Below the pieces are notes generated by a model that was not told the origin of the DNA, did no database searches, and was given only the letters and a program-made list of their open reading frames with translations. Position numbers and translations under genes: made by a program. A stretch of 53,593 bases of DNA from Candidatus Gallitreponema excrementavium (GTDB lineage Bacteria > Spirochaetota > Spirochaetia > Treponematales > Treponemataceae): NCBI GenBank assembly GCA_017694795.1, contig JADIMM010000071.1:1-53593 (forward strand), given 5' to 3'. Of this stretch, positions 32,287 to 41,758 are shown piece by piece (position 1 is the stretch's first letter; the number at the start of each line of letters is the position of its first letter).

Positions 32287-34110
32287 CTACTTTACAAGGG
32301 TTATTTTTCTGATTTTTTCCGACAGGAATTGGACATAAACATTATGCCCCTGGGGGCTATATACATCAAAGCCGTAATCCCTCTTAAAAGGCTTTCCGTA
32401 CTGTTTTTCAAACATTTCCCTGGTGTCCCCAAGTTTCAAGTCAGTAGGGAATGTAACCGGGGAATCCCCTGCAATTTCAATCCGAACAATTACCCCTCCG
32501 TCAAGATAAAGACTTACCTGCAACTGGGAATAAACCCATATTTCTGAAAATCCGTCATAAAGAATCTCCGACGGCTGCCCCCAGTTTGCAAGCAGGAAGT
32601 CCCCGGTATCCAAAATCCTTATTCCCCGGACTGGAATATAATCCAAATTCCCAGTCTTTCCCGGTAAGGCAGAAGGGGTTTCTTCTTTCCGGGTTTCAAT
32701 TCCGGCATATTTTGAAACCACCCCATAATTCTGCACCACATCTTGGGTTGAACCTATAAAGACAGACTTAACCTGCTGGAAAACCGGCTTGCCATTTTGG
32801 GAATAATCAAAGGTTATATCCCTGGGAGTTTCGCCCGGATTCATCACTTCGTCAAAAATAGTCCAAGCCCTTGTAAGCTTTTCTTTTTCCGTCTTACCTG
32901 AGGTAAAATAATCAAAGAAAAGTACCAGAGCCAGATTTATTCTACGGGAAATGGTACCGTCGAAAACCTCCCCGTAGGCGGCAGTCTCTCCGTAAACCGG
33001 AGCCTTTGCCCGGTCTTTTGGATTTGATGACAATGCCATAATAAGGGATAAATCCGAAAGTATGTATGAATCCCTGTGGCGGCTCAGATAGTCCGTTCCC
33101 AAATCTACAATTTCCCTGTACAAATCCGTCATCTTTTCCCCCGGCATTTGTACTTCAGGTATCTCCAGTCCTCCGTCGCAAGTACCGACGGCAAACATTG
33201 GATAAAGATGTTCTCTGTCCTTCCAGAGATTACTGTAATAAAGCTTTATCTTACCTTCCAGTATAATCCGTTCAAAATACTGGCAGCCGGGAAATGCTGT
33301 AAGGAGTGTATCCATGTCAATTACAGAATTTTCCAAAGTTATCCCAAGCCTGATATTACGCAAAGCCAAGGAAAATAAAGCCCGGTACTTGTCCAACAGG
33401 GAAGAATTGGCAGATAAATTGGAAATCCGCTTTGCAAAGGTGGCAGTCCTGGTTATATAGGAGTCCAAATTATAAGATCCGGAGCTATCCCTTCTGTTGG
33501 CTGCATCCAGAACCTCAAAAAGATTCTGCATCAAGAAGACCGGATCCCGGATATCATCCGAGGCTTCCATAATCAATATTGAAAGAATGTCGCTTTTAAA
33601 AACATCATCCTCACTGTAAGAAAAACCTGTATAAGATTCCCCTGAAGCCCTCAACTGGAGGGTTCTGTTGCTGCAGGCTATGGCCACAAGGGGAAACAAA
33701 AGTTTTTCCCTCTCCCGTGAAAAATCTTTTATCCTTCTGGAAGACTCCCCCAGAAGGGCAAAAATACTGTCATCGATAAAATCCAAAACACCGGTGGTAA
33801 TTAAGAAAGTTCCTGTTTCACTGAATTCAACGATAAATTCCGGAGAGTCTGAAATAACAACAGAGATTTTCTCTCCTGTAAGCCCGGAGATACCGGCTCC
33901 CAAAGCTATTGAAGAATTGACAGCGTCCACCCAATCCCCCAACTGATTTAAGGGGACAGAAGATTTTTCATACTCTTCAAAAAAGGATTTCTCCTGCCGG
34001 TAAAACTGGTCATAAGCAGAACTCCGCAAAAAAGGCCATTCTGCTTCCCCGGCAAATCCTGAAAACGAAACAACCAGTAAAAAAAGTCCGGAAAATATTT
34101 TTTCTCTCAT
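32287..34110 (-). CDS. Exported protein with a degenerate M48 peptidase-like region
   Basis: This 607-residue protein has a signal peptide (KIFSGLFLLVVSFSGFAGEA). ATG 34110 follows GTGAGG, and an in-frame GTG 9 bases earlier was rejected. Residues about 75-150 look like M48 metallopeptidases around the active site (SVVISDSPEFIVEFSETG, ITTGVLDFIDDSIFALL). Where HExxH should stand, the sequence reads ESSRR, so it would be inactive. The middle is helical and repeat-like. The C-terminal 100 residues (GDTREMFEKQYGKPF, then VYVQFLSEKIRKITL) resemble small lipid-facing OmlA/DUF4309-type domains. No function assigned. It lies 49 bases downstream of pepF. Confidence 0.6.
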   Translation of the reverse strand: MREKIFSGLFLLVVSFSGFAGEAEWPFLRSSAYDQFYRQEKSFFEEYEKSSVPLNQLGDWVDAVNSSIALGAGISGLTGEKISVVISDSPEFIVEFSETGTFLITTGVLDFIDDSIFALLGESSRRIKDFSREREKLLFPLVAIACSNRTLQLRASGESYTGFSYSEDDVFKSDILSILIMEASDDIRDPVFLMQNLFEVLDAANRRDSSGSYNLDSYITRTATFAKRISNLSANSSLLDKYRALFSLALRNIRLGITLENSVIDMDTLLTAFPGCQYFERIILEGKIKLYYSNLWKDREHLYPMFAVGTCDGGLEIPEVQMPGEKMTDLYREIVDLGTDYLSRHRDSYILSDLSLIMALSSNPKDRAKAPVYGETAAYGEVFDGTISRRINLALVLFFDYFTSGKTEKEKLTRAWTIFDEVMNPGETPRDITFDYSQNGKPVFQQVKSVFIGSTQDVVQNYGVVSKYAGIETRKEETPSALPGKTGNLDYIPVRGIRILDTGDFLLANWGQPSEILYDGFSEIWVYSQLQVSLYLDGGVIVRIEIAGDSPVTFPTDLKLGDTREMFEKQYGKPFKRDYGFDVYSPQGHNVYVQFLSEKIRKITLVK

Positions 34111-34158
34111 AACCCTCACCGCTTTTTTATCACTTTACTACAATAAATATTATAAGCC

Positions 34159-35970
34159 TTATTTATTGATTTCAAGGACAATTTTCTCAAATTTCTCGAG
34201 AAGACTTTCAAAAACCTTTACTGCATTTTCAATGGGCCCGGAAGAAGACAAATCCACCCCTGCCAGTTTAAGGGACTCCAATGGATAACGGCTTCCTCCT
34301 GATTTAAGGAAATTAAAATATCCCCCAAGTTTTTCTTTATCACCTGACAAAATAGAAGAAGAAATATCCAGGGCTGCAGAAATCCCCGTAGCGTACTTAT
34401 AAACATAAAAAGCCCGGTAAAAATGGGGGATCCGCAAGCCTTCCAAATCGCTTTCTGCTTCAAACTCCATGGCAGGACCAAAGTAATCCCTCAAAAGAGT
34501 CATATAAGTATTTCTTAAAACCTCAAGGGTAAGGGGGGTTCCCTCTTCCAGAATCTGATGGGTCAGCATTTCATACTCGGCAAACATGGTCTGCCTGAAA
34601 AGGGTTGCAACAATATCCCCAAGCCTGGTACTTAAAAGCCAGGCTTCTTCCGTCTTGGAAGCAGGATTTTCCCATAAATACCTGAAGAGGAGTTCCTCGT
34701 TCACCGTACTTGCCACCTCTGCTTCAAAAATCGTGTAATCATAGTGCATGAAAGGATTATTTTTTGCCGAATAATAGGAGTGCATGGAGTGCCCTCCCTC
34801 ATGGGCCAGGGTAAAAATGTCCCGGATTAAATCATCTTTATAATTCAGGAGGATATAGGGGTAACCGGTGTATGCCCCGGAAGAAAATGCCCCGGATCTT
34901 TTTCCCTTGTTTTCATATCTGTCCACCCAGCCGTTTAAAAGCCCCTTGCACAAAACATCCGTATACTCCTGCCCGAGGGGAGAAAGAGCCTTTCTTATGA
35001 TTTCCACAGCCTCTTCGTAAGAAGTTTTCCGGCTATTCTCCAATTGTACCATTGGCATGTAAACATCGTAATGCCTTAATTCCTTAACACCCAAAACCTT
35101 TTTCATTACCTCGTAGTACCGGTGGAGCACAGGAAAACCTTTGTGCACCGCAGAAATAAAGTTTTTGTAAACTTCCACCGGAACCTTGTCCTTGTACAGG
35201 GCCATTTCCAAAGACGAACCGTACCCCCTTATTTTTGCCTCTGCAACATCACTGTTTACCGAACCGGAATAAAGCTCACCGAGAGTATTTTTGTTTTTTT
35301 CAAAACAACCGTAAAACTGCCTGTAGGCCTCTTCCCGGATTTTCCGGTCCGGATTCTGCATAAAAGACGACCATGAACTTTGGGTCAGGGGGATTTTTCC
35401 TGCCTCTGTTTTTACTTCGCCGAAATCCATATCCACATTTGTCAATACAGAAAATGTATTATTCGGAGTCTGAAGGGATGTGGAAAAAAGTGAAATTATC
35501 CTCTCTTCTTTTTCGGAAAGTATATAAGGCTTCATTCTGAGCAGTTTTTCCACATAAACTGAGTAAAGCCTGTCCTTGTCCAGTCTGTAAAAATCCTCCA
35601 CAACGGAGTCATCAAGAGCCGTTACCTCAGGAACAAAAAAACTGGATTTTGTTTCAAAATCAGTAGCGGAAATAATATATCTTGAATACAGTTCTTTGCT
35701 TTCGCTGTCCCCCAGGTCTGCTGTCTGCATGAGGAAAGCATAATTACCAAGCCGCTCACCGGTTTTTAAAATCTTTTCATAGGCTTCCAAAGCCCGGTAC
35801 AAATCCTTTCCGGAATGTAAAGTCCCTTTAAAACTGACAAAGGATTCTTTTTGCTTTTCAAACTCTTTAAGAGTCTGCTCCCATTCCTTACAGTCTTTAA
35901 AAAGGGAAGTCAAATCCCACTTGTATTCTTCCGGTACATCTTTCCGCTCCGGAACCTTGTATTCAGACAT
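34159..35970 (-). CDS. pepF: Oligoendopeptidase F (peptidase family M3B)
   Basis: The 603-residue cytosolic zinc peptidase has the family's usual size. The active site LAHEGGHSMHSYYS carries HExxH, and the third ligand Glu lies in FEAEVASTVNEELLF. The C-terminal block HFYRAFYVYKYATGISAALDI is also characteristic. It cleaves short peptides as part of peptide use. ATG 35970 follows AAGGAG. The order pepF then the M48-like exported gene suggests co-transcription. A strong terminator lies between pepF and the lipoprotein gene upstream, so pepF has its own promoter. Confidence 0.95.
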   Translation of the reverse strand: MSEYKVPERKDVPEEYKWDLTSLFKDCKEWEQTLKEFEKQKESFVSFKGTLHSGKDLYRALEAYEKILKTGERLGNYAFLMQTADLGDSESKELYSRYIISATDFETKSSFFVPEVTALDDSVVEDFYRLDKDRLYSVYVEKLLRMKPYILSEKEERIISLFSTSLQTPNNTFSVLTNVDMDFGEVKTEAGKIPLTQSSWSSFMQNPDRKIREEAYRQFYGCFEKNKNTLGELYSGSVNSDVAEAKIRGYGSSLEMALYKDKVPVEVYKNFISAVHKGFPVLHRYYEVMKKVLGVKELRHYDVYMPMVQLENSRKTSYEEAVEIIRKALSPLGQEYTDVLCKGLLNGWVDRYENKGKRSGAFSSGAYTGYPYILLNYKDDLIRDIFTLAHEGGHSMHSYYSAKNNPFMHYDYTIFEAEVASTVNEELLFRYLWENPASKTEEAWLLSTRLGDIVATLFRQTMFAEYEMLTHQILEEGTPLTLEVLRNTYMTLLRDYFGPAMEFEAESDLEGLRIPHFYRAFYVYKYATGISAALDISSSILSGDKEKLGGYFNFLKSGGSRYPLESLKLAGVDLSSSGPIENAVKVFESLLEKFEKIVLEINK

Positions 35971-36070
35971 AAAAACTCCTTTTATCCGGAATATTCCAGG
36001 GGATATCCGCAGCCCCCCAAGCCTAATCCGGCACTTAATGTTCCGGTTAATTTTTCAGCAATCAGCCGGA

Positions 36071-36108
36071 AAAAACAAAAAGCGGTTTTACATAAACTAA
36101 AACCGCCT
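36071..36108 (-). terminator. Intrinsic terminator of the lipoprotein/OMP gene pair
   Basis: GCGGTTTTA and TAAAACCGC pair perfectly over 9 bp with a 7-base loop. On the minus strand TTTTTGTTTTTT follows. Confidence 0.88.
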
Positions 36109-36116
36109 TTACAACC

Positions 36117-37256
36117 TTAATCCCTGTTCCAGGAAGGGCTTGAATCATCCGTATAATAAGACCAAAGACAGGTATCACCGGAATCCATCACCAAGGCGTA
36201 TACCCTGTACTTATAAGTTGTCCCGGCCATTACCACAGGAAACAGGCAGTGTACAGGATAATATCCTATACTGCTGGAATACTGACTCTTTTTAGAAGTC
36301 AGTATTGTAGAAGTGTCGGAAGCCCCCGGTTCCTGATAGGAGGATGGAACAGTCCCGTCTGCCCCGAGGATTATTTCCCGGTAGCCGCTCCCGCAACCAA
36401 CAAGCAGCATCCCGTTTTCGGCTCCCTTTATGCCGGAATCCCCGGAAACAAAGGCGAGACTTTTCGGACTGTTTTCAGAGGGTGTAAAATCAAAATTCTT
36501 GAGCTCCCCTAAGCCCGTTCCGTTATAAAGCCCTATACCGCCGCTTTGGTTCATCACATAAACATTGCCGCCGCTGCCCTTTGCCAAAGCTATAAAGCTG
36601 CCGGCATCTGAAAGAACATCATCGGTACTGTTTTTATACAACTTTGCTTTTGTAAGAACCAGAAAATCAGTTCCGGATTCTGCTACTGCGAGGGGTCTTG
36701 TACTGTCGTTATTTTCGTTACTGCCGGAAGACCCGATTTCAAAAACAGGGGAAGGCTTCAAAACCGCACCGGTAATCTGGTAAATCCTGTAGGTGTAGTT
36801 GTTCCCTGCCCTTTTCCTGGTAAGAAGATATATGCTGGAATTTCCCTGAAGCTCCAAAATCCTGTAGGGTGTCCCATCCAACACATCCGTATTGAATTCT
36901 ACCCAGTTTTCAATGCTGGCTGTATCAATATAATACAATCCCTTGAATTCCATGGACGAAGAATCAAAATTTACAGCCCAAAGATAGCCGCCGGTAAGAC
37001 CTATTTCCCTGAACGCACCGCTATCAGGCAACGAAACAGCAGTCCAGGTTCTCCCCCCTGCCTTTTTCATAAAAATTGTTCCGTTGGAAACAAATTCGTA
37101 AGTATCATCATAGCAAAGATGCTCGGTGGTGGAAGTAACAGAAGGGTCTTTCAACTTTACCTCCGACTCAATCCCGGCAAACAGCCCCGGATAGGAACAG
37201 GCTGTCAGGGATAAAAACACAGTACAAAAAATCAAAAAACTCTTTATATGCTTCAC
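36117..37256 (-). CDS. Lipoprotein of unknown function, probable beta-propeller
   Basis: This 379-residue lipoprotein has signal peptide KSFLIFCTVFLSLTAC (lipobox LTAC). The mature part has repeating beta-rich segments with Gly-Gly and Trp such as GGRTWTAVSL, GGYLWAVNFDSS and YYIDTASIENWVEF. They resemble BNR/WD-type blades, so a propeller is plausible. No catalytic motif was seen. The start is GTG 37256 six bases after AGGAG. An ATG two bases upstream is out of frame and stops at once. It is downstream of the beta-barrel gene by 14 bases, so the two are probably co-made envelope proteins. Confidence 0.7.
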   Translation of the reverse strand: MKHIKSFLIFCTVFLSLTACSYPGLFAGIESEVKLKDPSVTSTTEHLCYDDTYEFVSNGTIFMKKAGGRTWTAVSLPDSGAFREIGLTGGYLWAVNFDSSSMEFKGLYYIDTASIENWVEFNTDVLDGTPYRILELQGNSSIYLLTRKRAGNNYTYRIYQITGAVLKPSPVFEIGSSGSNENNDSTRPLAVAESGTDFLVLTKAKLYKNSTDDVLSDAGSFIALAKGSGGNVYVMNQSGGIGLYNGTGLGELKNFDFTPSENSPKSLAFVSGDSGIKGAENGMLLVGCGSGYREIILGADGTVPSSYQEPGASDTSTILTSKKSQYSSSIGYYPVHCLFPVVMAGTTYKYRVYALVMDSGDTCLWSYYTDDSSPSWNRD

Positions 37257-37270
37257 ATCAAACTCCTGTT

Positions 37271-37891
37271 TTAAAAGTGGAAACGGACAGCCGCACTGAT
37301 TTCAAGAATGTTCCCGTATCTTGTATCATTTTTGTCCTTATACCATTGGGGAATAAAATTCCAAACCGTTCCTACACCGAAAGACCAGTCAGGCCCCTGC
37401 CTGTAATAAATCCCGGTTTCCGGTCTAAGTATAAGGCCGTAATAATTCCTGTTGGCACAGGTCTGAATCGCTATACCGGCACCCAGATTTACTGGGATTT
37501 CAAATTTACCCCATACAAACTGGTATCCTCCCCTTACTGTAAGGGGGACATAAAAAAGCAGGTTACTCCCTGTAGTTGGAAGAAAATTGAACACTGCATC
37601 AAAACCCATATTTATGCTTGAAGTAAAGAAATATGTAAATCCCAGGGACAAAAGTCCTCCGGTGTGCATTCCTGTATTTTTTATTATTCTTCCGTCTGCA
37701 TCCTGGTTAAAAAGAGGCACATCCACTCCCAGGGCAACCTTCATCTGCATTGCACCCGGCTCATGAAAGTCGTAGGAAGAGGATATAATTTCCGGCATTC
37801 CGCCTTCTTCTTCCCCTGAATCATCCGCCTCCTGGGAAAAAACAACCCCGGTCAAAAGGCAACAGCATATAAACAAAATGAAACGTTTCAT
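37271..37891 (-). CDS. Outer-membrane beta-barrel-like protein
   Basis: The 206-residue protein has a signal peptide (FILFICCCLLTGVVFS, cleavage before QEAD). It is rich in alternating aromatic/polar strands (MQMKVALGVDVPLF, GGLLSLGFTYFFTS, LTVRGGYQFVWGKFEIPVNLGAG) and ends RFHF, the terminal Phe typical of BAM-inserted barrels. About eight strands would fit an OmpW/OmpA-like barrel. A gene of this kind beside folD is, as I recall, also found in Treponema pallidum. Transcribed divergently from folD from its own promoter. Confidence 0.72.
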   Translation of the reverse strand: MKRFILFICCCLLTGVVFSQEADDSGEEEGGMPEIISSSYDFHEPGAMQMKVALGVDVPLFNQDADGRIIKNTGMHTGGLLSLGFTYFFTSSINMGFDAVFNFLPTTGSNLLFYVPLTVRGGYQFVWGKFEIPVNLGAGIAIQTCANRNYYGLILRPETGIYYRQGPDWSFGVGTVWNFIPQWYKDKNDTRYGNILEISAAVRFHF

Positions 37892-37928
37892 AAAACCTCT
37901 CTATGTAGATTCAATTATATGGATTTTT

Positions 37929-37957
37929 ATTCTATATCATCCATTGGTATCTATCAA
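37929..37957 (-). promoter_or_regulatory. Promoter of the beta-barrel/lipoprotein genes
   Basis: TTGATA (37952-37957), a 17-base spacer and TAGAAT (37929-37934) lie on the minus strand. A second -10-like TATAAT lies nearer the gene. Confidence 0.6.
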
Positions 37958-38110
37958 GTACCGGAAGGCACTAAAAAAAAGACAATGGTTATTTACAGCA
38001 CACCACCTCTCATGATAAAACAACATATGGAGCACAGGTTACAAGTGTAAATTCCGTATCAAAACACGGTTAAAAATCTTTTTCTGTAAACAGGAAAAAA
38101 AGGAGTCTAT

Positions 38111-39004
38111 ATGGCGGCAACAATCATCAACGGATATGAAATTGCAGCAAAAATACGCAGTAGAACAGCGGAAGAAACTTTAAAATTAAAAGAAGCCGGA
38201 ATTGAACCCTGCCTTGCGGTTATCCTTGTAGGGGATAACCCTGCCAGTGTATCCTATGTAACAGGCAAACAAAAAGCCCTGGCTGAGGTAGGAATGAAAG
38301 ACCGTTCAATCCACCTTAAGGAAGAAACTACAGAAGAAGAACTTTTGGAACTAATCCGGACTCTCAACGAAGACAGCACGGTGCACGGGATTCTTGTACA
38401 GCTGCCACTTCCCCGGCATATAAACGGAGAAAAGGTCATTATGGCCATATCACCGGAAAAAGATGTGGACGGGTTTCATCCTGTGAACATGGGAAATCTG
38501 ATTATCGGAAGAAAAGCCTTCCTACCATGTACCCCCCACGGTGTTTTGGTATTACTGGAAGAAACAGGTGTTGAAACAGACGGAGCCAGGGCTGTTATAG
38601 TCGGCAGGAGCAATATAGTAGGCAAACCCCTGGCAATTCTTTTAACCAGAAAAGAATACAATGCAACAGTCACAATCTGCCATACCGGAACAAAAAAACT
38701 GAAGGAAATAACCCGGCAGGCAGACATTTTAATAGCCGCCGCCGGTTCCCCGGGAATGATAACAGGGGACATGATAAAACCCGGAGCCGCCGTTATAGAC
38801 GTAGGAGTAAACCGCATTCCGGATTCAACTAAAAAATCCGGGTTCAGATTAACCGGGGATGTAAAATTTGAAGAAGCCTTGGAAGTTGCAGGCTGTATAA
38901 CACCTGTCCCCAAAGGGGTCGGCCCAATGACAATCGCCATGCTGATGGTAAACACCCTGGAAAGCGCACTAAACTTTAAGAACAAGGCAAACCGACAGAA
39001 ATAA
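38111..39004 (+). CDS. folD: Methylenetetrahydrofolate dehydrogenase/cyclohydrolase
   Basis: FolD converts 5,10-methylene-THF through methenyl-THF to 10-formyl-THF. The 297-residue protein has the family length. Catalytic Lys lies in YVTGKQKA, and substrate signature positions lie in [12 protein letters not shown] and [13 protein letters not shown]. The NADP-binding segment is [17 protein letters not shown], and the C-terminal signature is [18 protein letters not shown] 38111 follows AAAGGAGT. It heads the folD-folE2-miaB group, with the next start 1 base after its stop. Confidence 0.96.
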   Translation: MAATIINGYEIAAKIRSRTAEETLKLKEAGIEPCLAVILVGDNPASVSYVTGKQKALAEVGMKDRSIHLKEETTEEELLELIRTLNEDSTVHGILVQLPLPRHINGEKVIMAISPEKDVDGFHPVNMGNLIIGRKAFLPCTPHGVLVLLEETGVETDGARAVIVGRSNIVGKPLAILLTRKEYNATVTICHTGTKKLKEITRQADILIAAAGSPGMITGDMIKPGAAVIDVGVNRIPDSTKKSGFRLTGDVKFEEALEVAGCITPVPKGVGPMTIAMLMVNTLESALNFKNKANRQK

Positions 39005-39005
39005 G

Positions 39006-39794
39006 ATGATTGATATCCAGAGCCAAAAAGACGAAAGGGAAATTCCCTTGGAGAAAGTAGGTATTAAAGGGTTAAAGTACCCCCTCACCGTTTTGGACAA
39101 GGAACATAAAACCCAAAATACCACAGTGGAGGCTGATTTATATGTAAATCTCCCTGTTCATTTTAAGGGAACCCACATGAGCCGCTTTATCGAAGTATTC
39201 CATAAACACCACCAGAAACTTTCGATGCCCCATTTTCTTGAAATGCTGGAAGAAATCCGTGTTTCCCTCCAGGCGGCAAAAGCCTTTGCAAAACTTACCT
39301 TTCCTTATTTTTTGGAAAAGCCGGCTCCGGTTTCCGGGCAAAAAGCAGTTATGTCCTATATCTGTACCTATGAGGGTTCAGTAGAAAAAAACGGCAGTGA
39401 CATAAAAAAAACATTTATGGTTTCTGTTGAAGTTCCGGTGCAGACTGTCTGCCCCTGTTCCAAGGCCATAAGCAGCCGGGGAGCCCACAACCAGCGGGGA
39501 CGGGTGAAGGTTACTGTCCAGTGCGGTCCTTTTTTTTGGATAGAAGACCTGATAGACAAGGTGGAAAAGGCGGCCTCCATTGGACTTTACAGCCTGCTTA
39601 AAAGAGAAGATGAAAAATATGTCACAGAGAAAGCCTATGACAACCCGAAATTCGTAGAGGACATTGTACGGGATGTATATTTAGGTATAAAAGAATTGGG
39701 GGATTTTCCCTTTTTTAGTGTCGAAGCAGAAAATTATGAAAGCATCCACAATCATAATGCCTTTGCATACACAGAATTCAAAAAACAGGAATAA
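39006..39794 (+). CDS. folE2: GTP cyclohydrolase I, FolE2 type
   Basis: The 262-residue protein belongs to the GTP cyclohydrolase IB family (FolE2/DUF198), which makes 7,8-dihydroneopterin triphosphate from GTP and can use metals other than zinc. Seen are the family blocks GIKGLKYPLTVLD, NLPVHFKGTHMSRFIEVF, the metal Cys in VQTVCPCSKAIS, RGAHNQRGRV, and the C-terminal ENYESIHNHNAFA. It is placed directly after folD, so folate supply genes are clustered. No classical folE is present in the window. Confidence 0.94.
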   Translation: MIDIQSQKDEREIPLEKVGIKGLKYPLTVLDKEHKTQNTTVEADLYVNLPVHFKGTHMSRFIEVFHKHHQKLSMPHFLEMLEEIRVSLQAAKAFAKLTFPYFLEKPAPVSGQKAVMSYICTYEGSVEKNGSDIKKTFMVSVEVPVQTVCPCSKAISSRGAHNQRGRVKVTVQCGPFFWIEDLIDKVEKAASIGLYSLLKREDEKYVTEKAYDNPKFVEDIVRDVYLGIKELGDFPFFSVEAENYESIHNHNAFAYTEFKKQE

Positions 39795-39805
39795 CAGGAA
39801 CAATT

Positions 39806-41104
39806 ATGAAATATTTTTTTGAAACCTACGGCTGCCAGATGAATATAGCTGAGTCTGCTGCCTTGGAAAACTACCTTATAGACACCGGCTGGACAAAAGC
39901 CGAAAGTGAAAAAGACACAGACCTTCTTGTGATAAATACCTGCTCCGTAAGGATTACTGCAGAAGAAAGGATTGAAGGCCGTCTGGGTAACCTTAAAACA
40001 GTCAAGCAGTCACACCCGATGACAATCGTAGTAACAGGCTGCATGGCAGAAAGACTTAAAGGAAAACTCAAGGAGCGTTTTCCCCAGGTTGACTACATAA
40101 TGGGAAATTTCCAAAAAAAATATTTTCCCGATATTGTAAGAGCCTGCGAAAAGGGTCTGAAAATAGAATCCATTAACGAGGACGAGGCATATAATTTTTC
40201 TGATTTTTCCTGGACACCGGGAACTTTTTCCTCCTATCTGCCCATCATGCACGGCTGCAATAACTTCTGTTCTTACTGCATAGTACCCTATGTCAGGGGG
40301 AGGGAAATTTCCAGGAAACCGGAGGAAATCCTGGAGGAAATCCGCCTGTTGGAGGGAAAAAAAGTAAAGGAGGTTACCCTCCTGGGGCAGAATGTAAATT
40401 CCTACAACTACGGGGGATTAGATTTTCCAGGTCTTTTAAAGCTGGTTATTCCGGAACTGAAAGGAATTAAATGGCTAAGGTTTCTTTCCAGTCACCCGAA
40501 AGATGTATCCCCTGAACTCATAGAATTATTGGGGCAGGAGGAAGTTTTATGCCGCCACCTTCATCTTCCGGTGCAACATGGTTCCAACAGGATTTTAGCG
40601 GCAATGAACCGCAAATACACCCGGGAGCAGTATATTGCCCTGGTCAACCGTATAAGGGAAGCCTGCCCGGACATTTCACTGTCCACGGATATCTTAATCG
40701 GGTTTCCCGGGGAAACAGAAAGTGATTTGGAAGAAACCCTGTCCTTAATGGAAACAGTTAAGTTTGAATATGCATATATGTATCATTACAACCCCAGGGA
40801 AGGCACAAAGGCTTTTGAACTGCCAAACCGGATTCCGGAACCGGAAAAAATCAGGAGACTGGATAAAGTAATAAAACTCCAGCACAAAATTACCGGAGAA
40901 GTTCTGAAAAACAGACTTTACAGGGAAGTCCCGGTACTTGTTGAATCAGTTTCCAGGGACAACCCCCGGGAACTTTTAGGCAGAACAGGAAGGGACAGCC
41001 GGGTTGTTTTCAAGGGGCCAAAAGACCTGATAGGGGATTTTGTAAATGTTAGGCTGGAAGAAATAAAAGGTTTTACTTACCGGGGAACATTAATGGAAAA
41101 CTGA
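39806..41104 (+). CDS. miaB: tRNA-2-methylthio-N6-dimethylallyladenosine synthase
   Basis: MiaB is a radical-SAM methylthiotransferase acting on A37 of tRNA. At 432 residues it has the N-terminal cluster Cys in ETYGCQMN, NTCSVR and TGCMAE. The radical-SAM motif is CNNFCSYCIVPYVRGRE, followed by EVTLLGQNVNSY and the C-terminal TRAM domain (about residues 365-430, VLVESVSRD, then GDFVNVRLEE). The N-terminus starts directly at the first cluster domain. It is 11 bases after folE2. Confidence 0.95.
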   Translation: MKYFFETYGCQMNIAESAALENYLIDTGWTKAESEKDTDLLVINTCSVRITAEERIEGRLGNLKTVKQSHPMTIVVTGCMAERLKGKLKERFPQVDYIMGNFQKKYFPDIVRACEKGLKIESINEDEAYNFSDFSWTPGTFSSYLPIMHGCNNFCSYCIVPYVRGREISRKPEEILEEIRLLEGKKVKEVTLLGQNVNSYNYGGLDFPGLLKLVIPELKGIKWLRFLSSHPKDVSPELIELLGQEEVLCRHLHLPVQHGSNRILAAMNRKYTREQYIALVNRIREACPDISLSTDILIGFPGETESDLEETLSLMETVKFEYAYMYHYNPREGTKAFELPNRIPEPEKIRRLDKVIKLQHKITGEVLKNRLYREVPVLVESVSRDNPRELLGRTGRDSRVVFKGPKDLIGDFVNVRLEEIKGFTYRGTLMEN

Positions 41105-41207
41105 TAAAATTTATTTACTAAAAAAAACAGTATTGTGGTATTATTAGTACTGATAAGATGCAGAATTTTTTTTAAAGATTCTTCTACATTATTTTGGGAG
41201 TCGAACA

Positions 41208-41540
41208 ATGCCTTGGAGATTGATACTTTTAATTTTATGTATTTCACTTGCCCTGTGTTTTGTGGGATTTAATCTTCAGAACACCTGCACAATAGCTTTT
41301 TTTTCAAAACCATTTATAGTCCCATCCTTCATGGCTCTTTTTGTTGCTTTTCTTTCAGGAATAATAATCACAATTCCATTTTATCTCCTAGGCAAAAAGA
41401 AAAACAAATCTGAAAAAAAGGTCCAGGCCAAGAAACCGGGCAAAGAAAAGGAATCTGCCTCTTCCACCCAGGAATCCGGAACTTTCCAAAAACCGGAGGA
41501 AACGGATGCCACAAAAAACTTTAACAGTACCGGTAAATAG
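41208..41540 (+). CDS. Small LapA-like (DUF1049) membrane protein
   Basis: The 110-residue protein has two hydrophobic helices (LILLILCISLALCFVGF and FMALFVAFLSGIIITIPFYLL) separated by a short NLQNTCTIAFF segment. This is the LapA/DUF1049 arrangement. The last 45 residues are Lys/Glu/Ser-rich and probably cytosolic. LapA-type proteins take part in envelope assembly in other bacteria, and its role here is not known. The SD is GGGAG before ATG 41208. It stands alone between miaB and the SPOR protein gene. Confidence 0.75.
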   Translation: MPWRLILLILCISLALCFVGFNLQNTCTIAFFSKPFIVPSFMALFVAFLSGIIITIPFYLLGKKKNKSEKKVQAKKPGKEKESASSTQESGTFQKPEETDATKNFNSTGK

Positions 41541-41758
41541 CTTTTCCGGCCCCGTGAAATATACGGAACACACCGAAGCAGGTAGTAAGGTAAAAATCCG
41601 GTAATTCGGCATTACAGCCCTTTACGAACCGGTCTTAAGGGCTGATTTCAAAGGTCTTTATCCCTTATACGGCTGGAAAATATCACATATAAGCAAAAAA
41701 ATGCCGATAACAAAAAGTAGCCGGCTTTGATTCCGGAATAGAGTGTTAAGGATTTACG

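Noticed and set aside
41616..41643. Terminator between the LapA-like and SPOR genes
   Set aside because: AGCCCTT/AAGGGCT pairs over 7 bp but no U tract follows on either strand.
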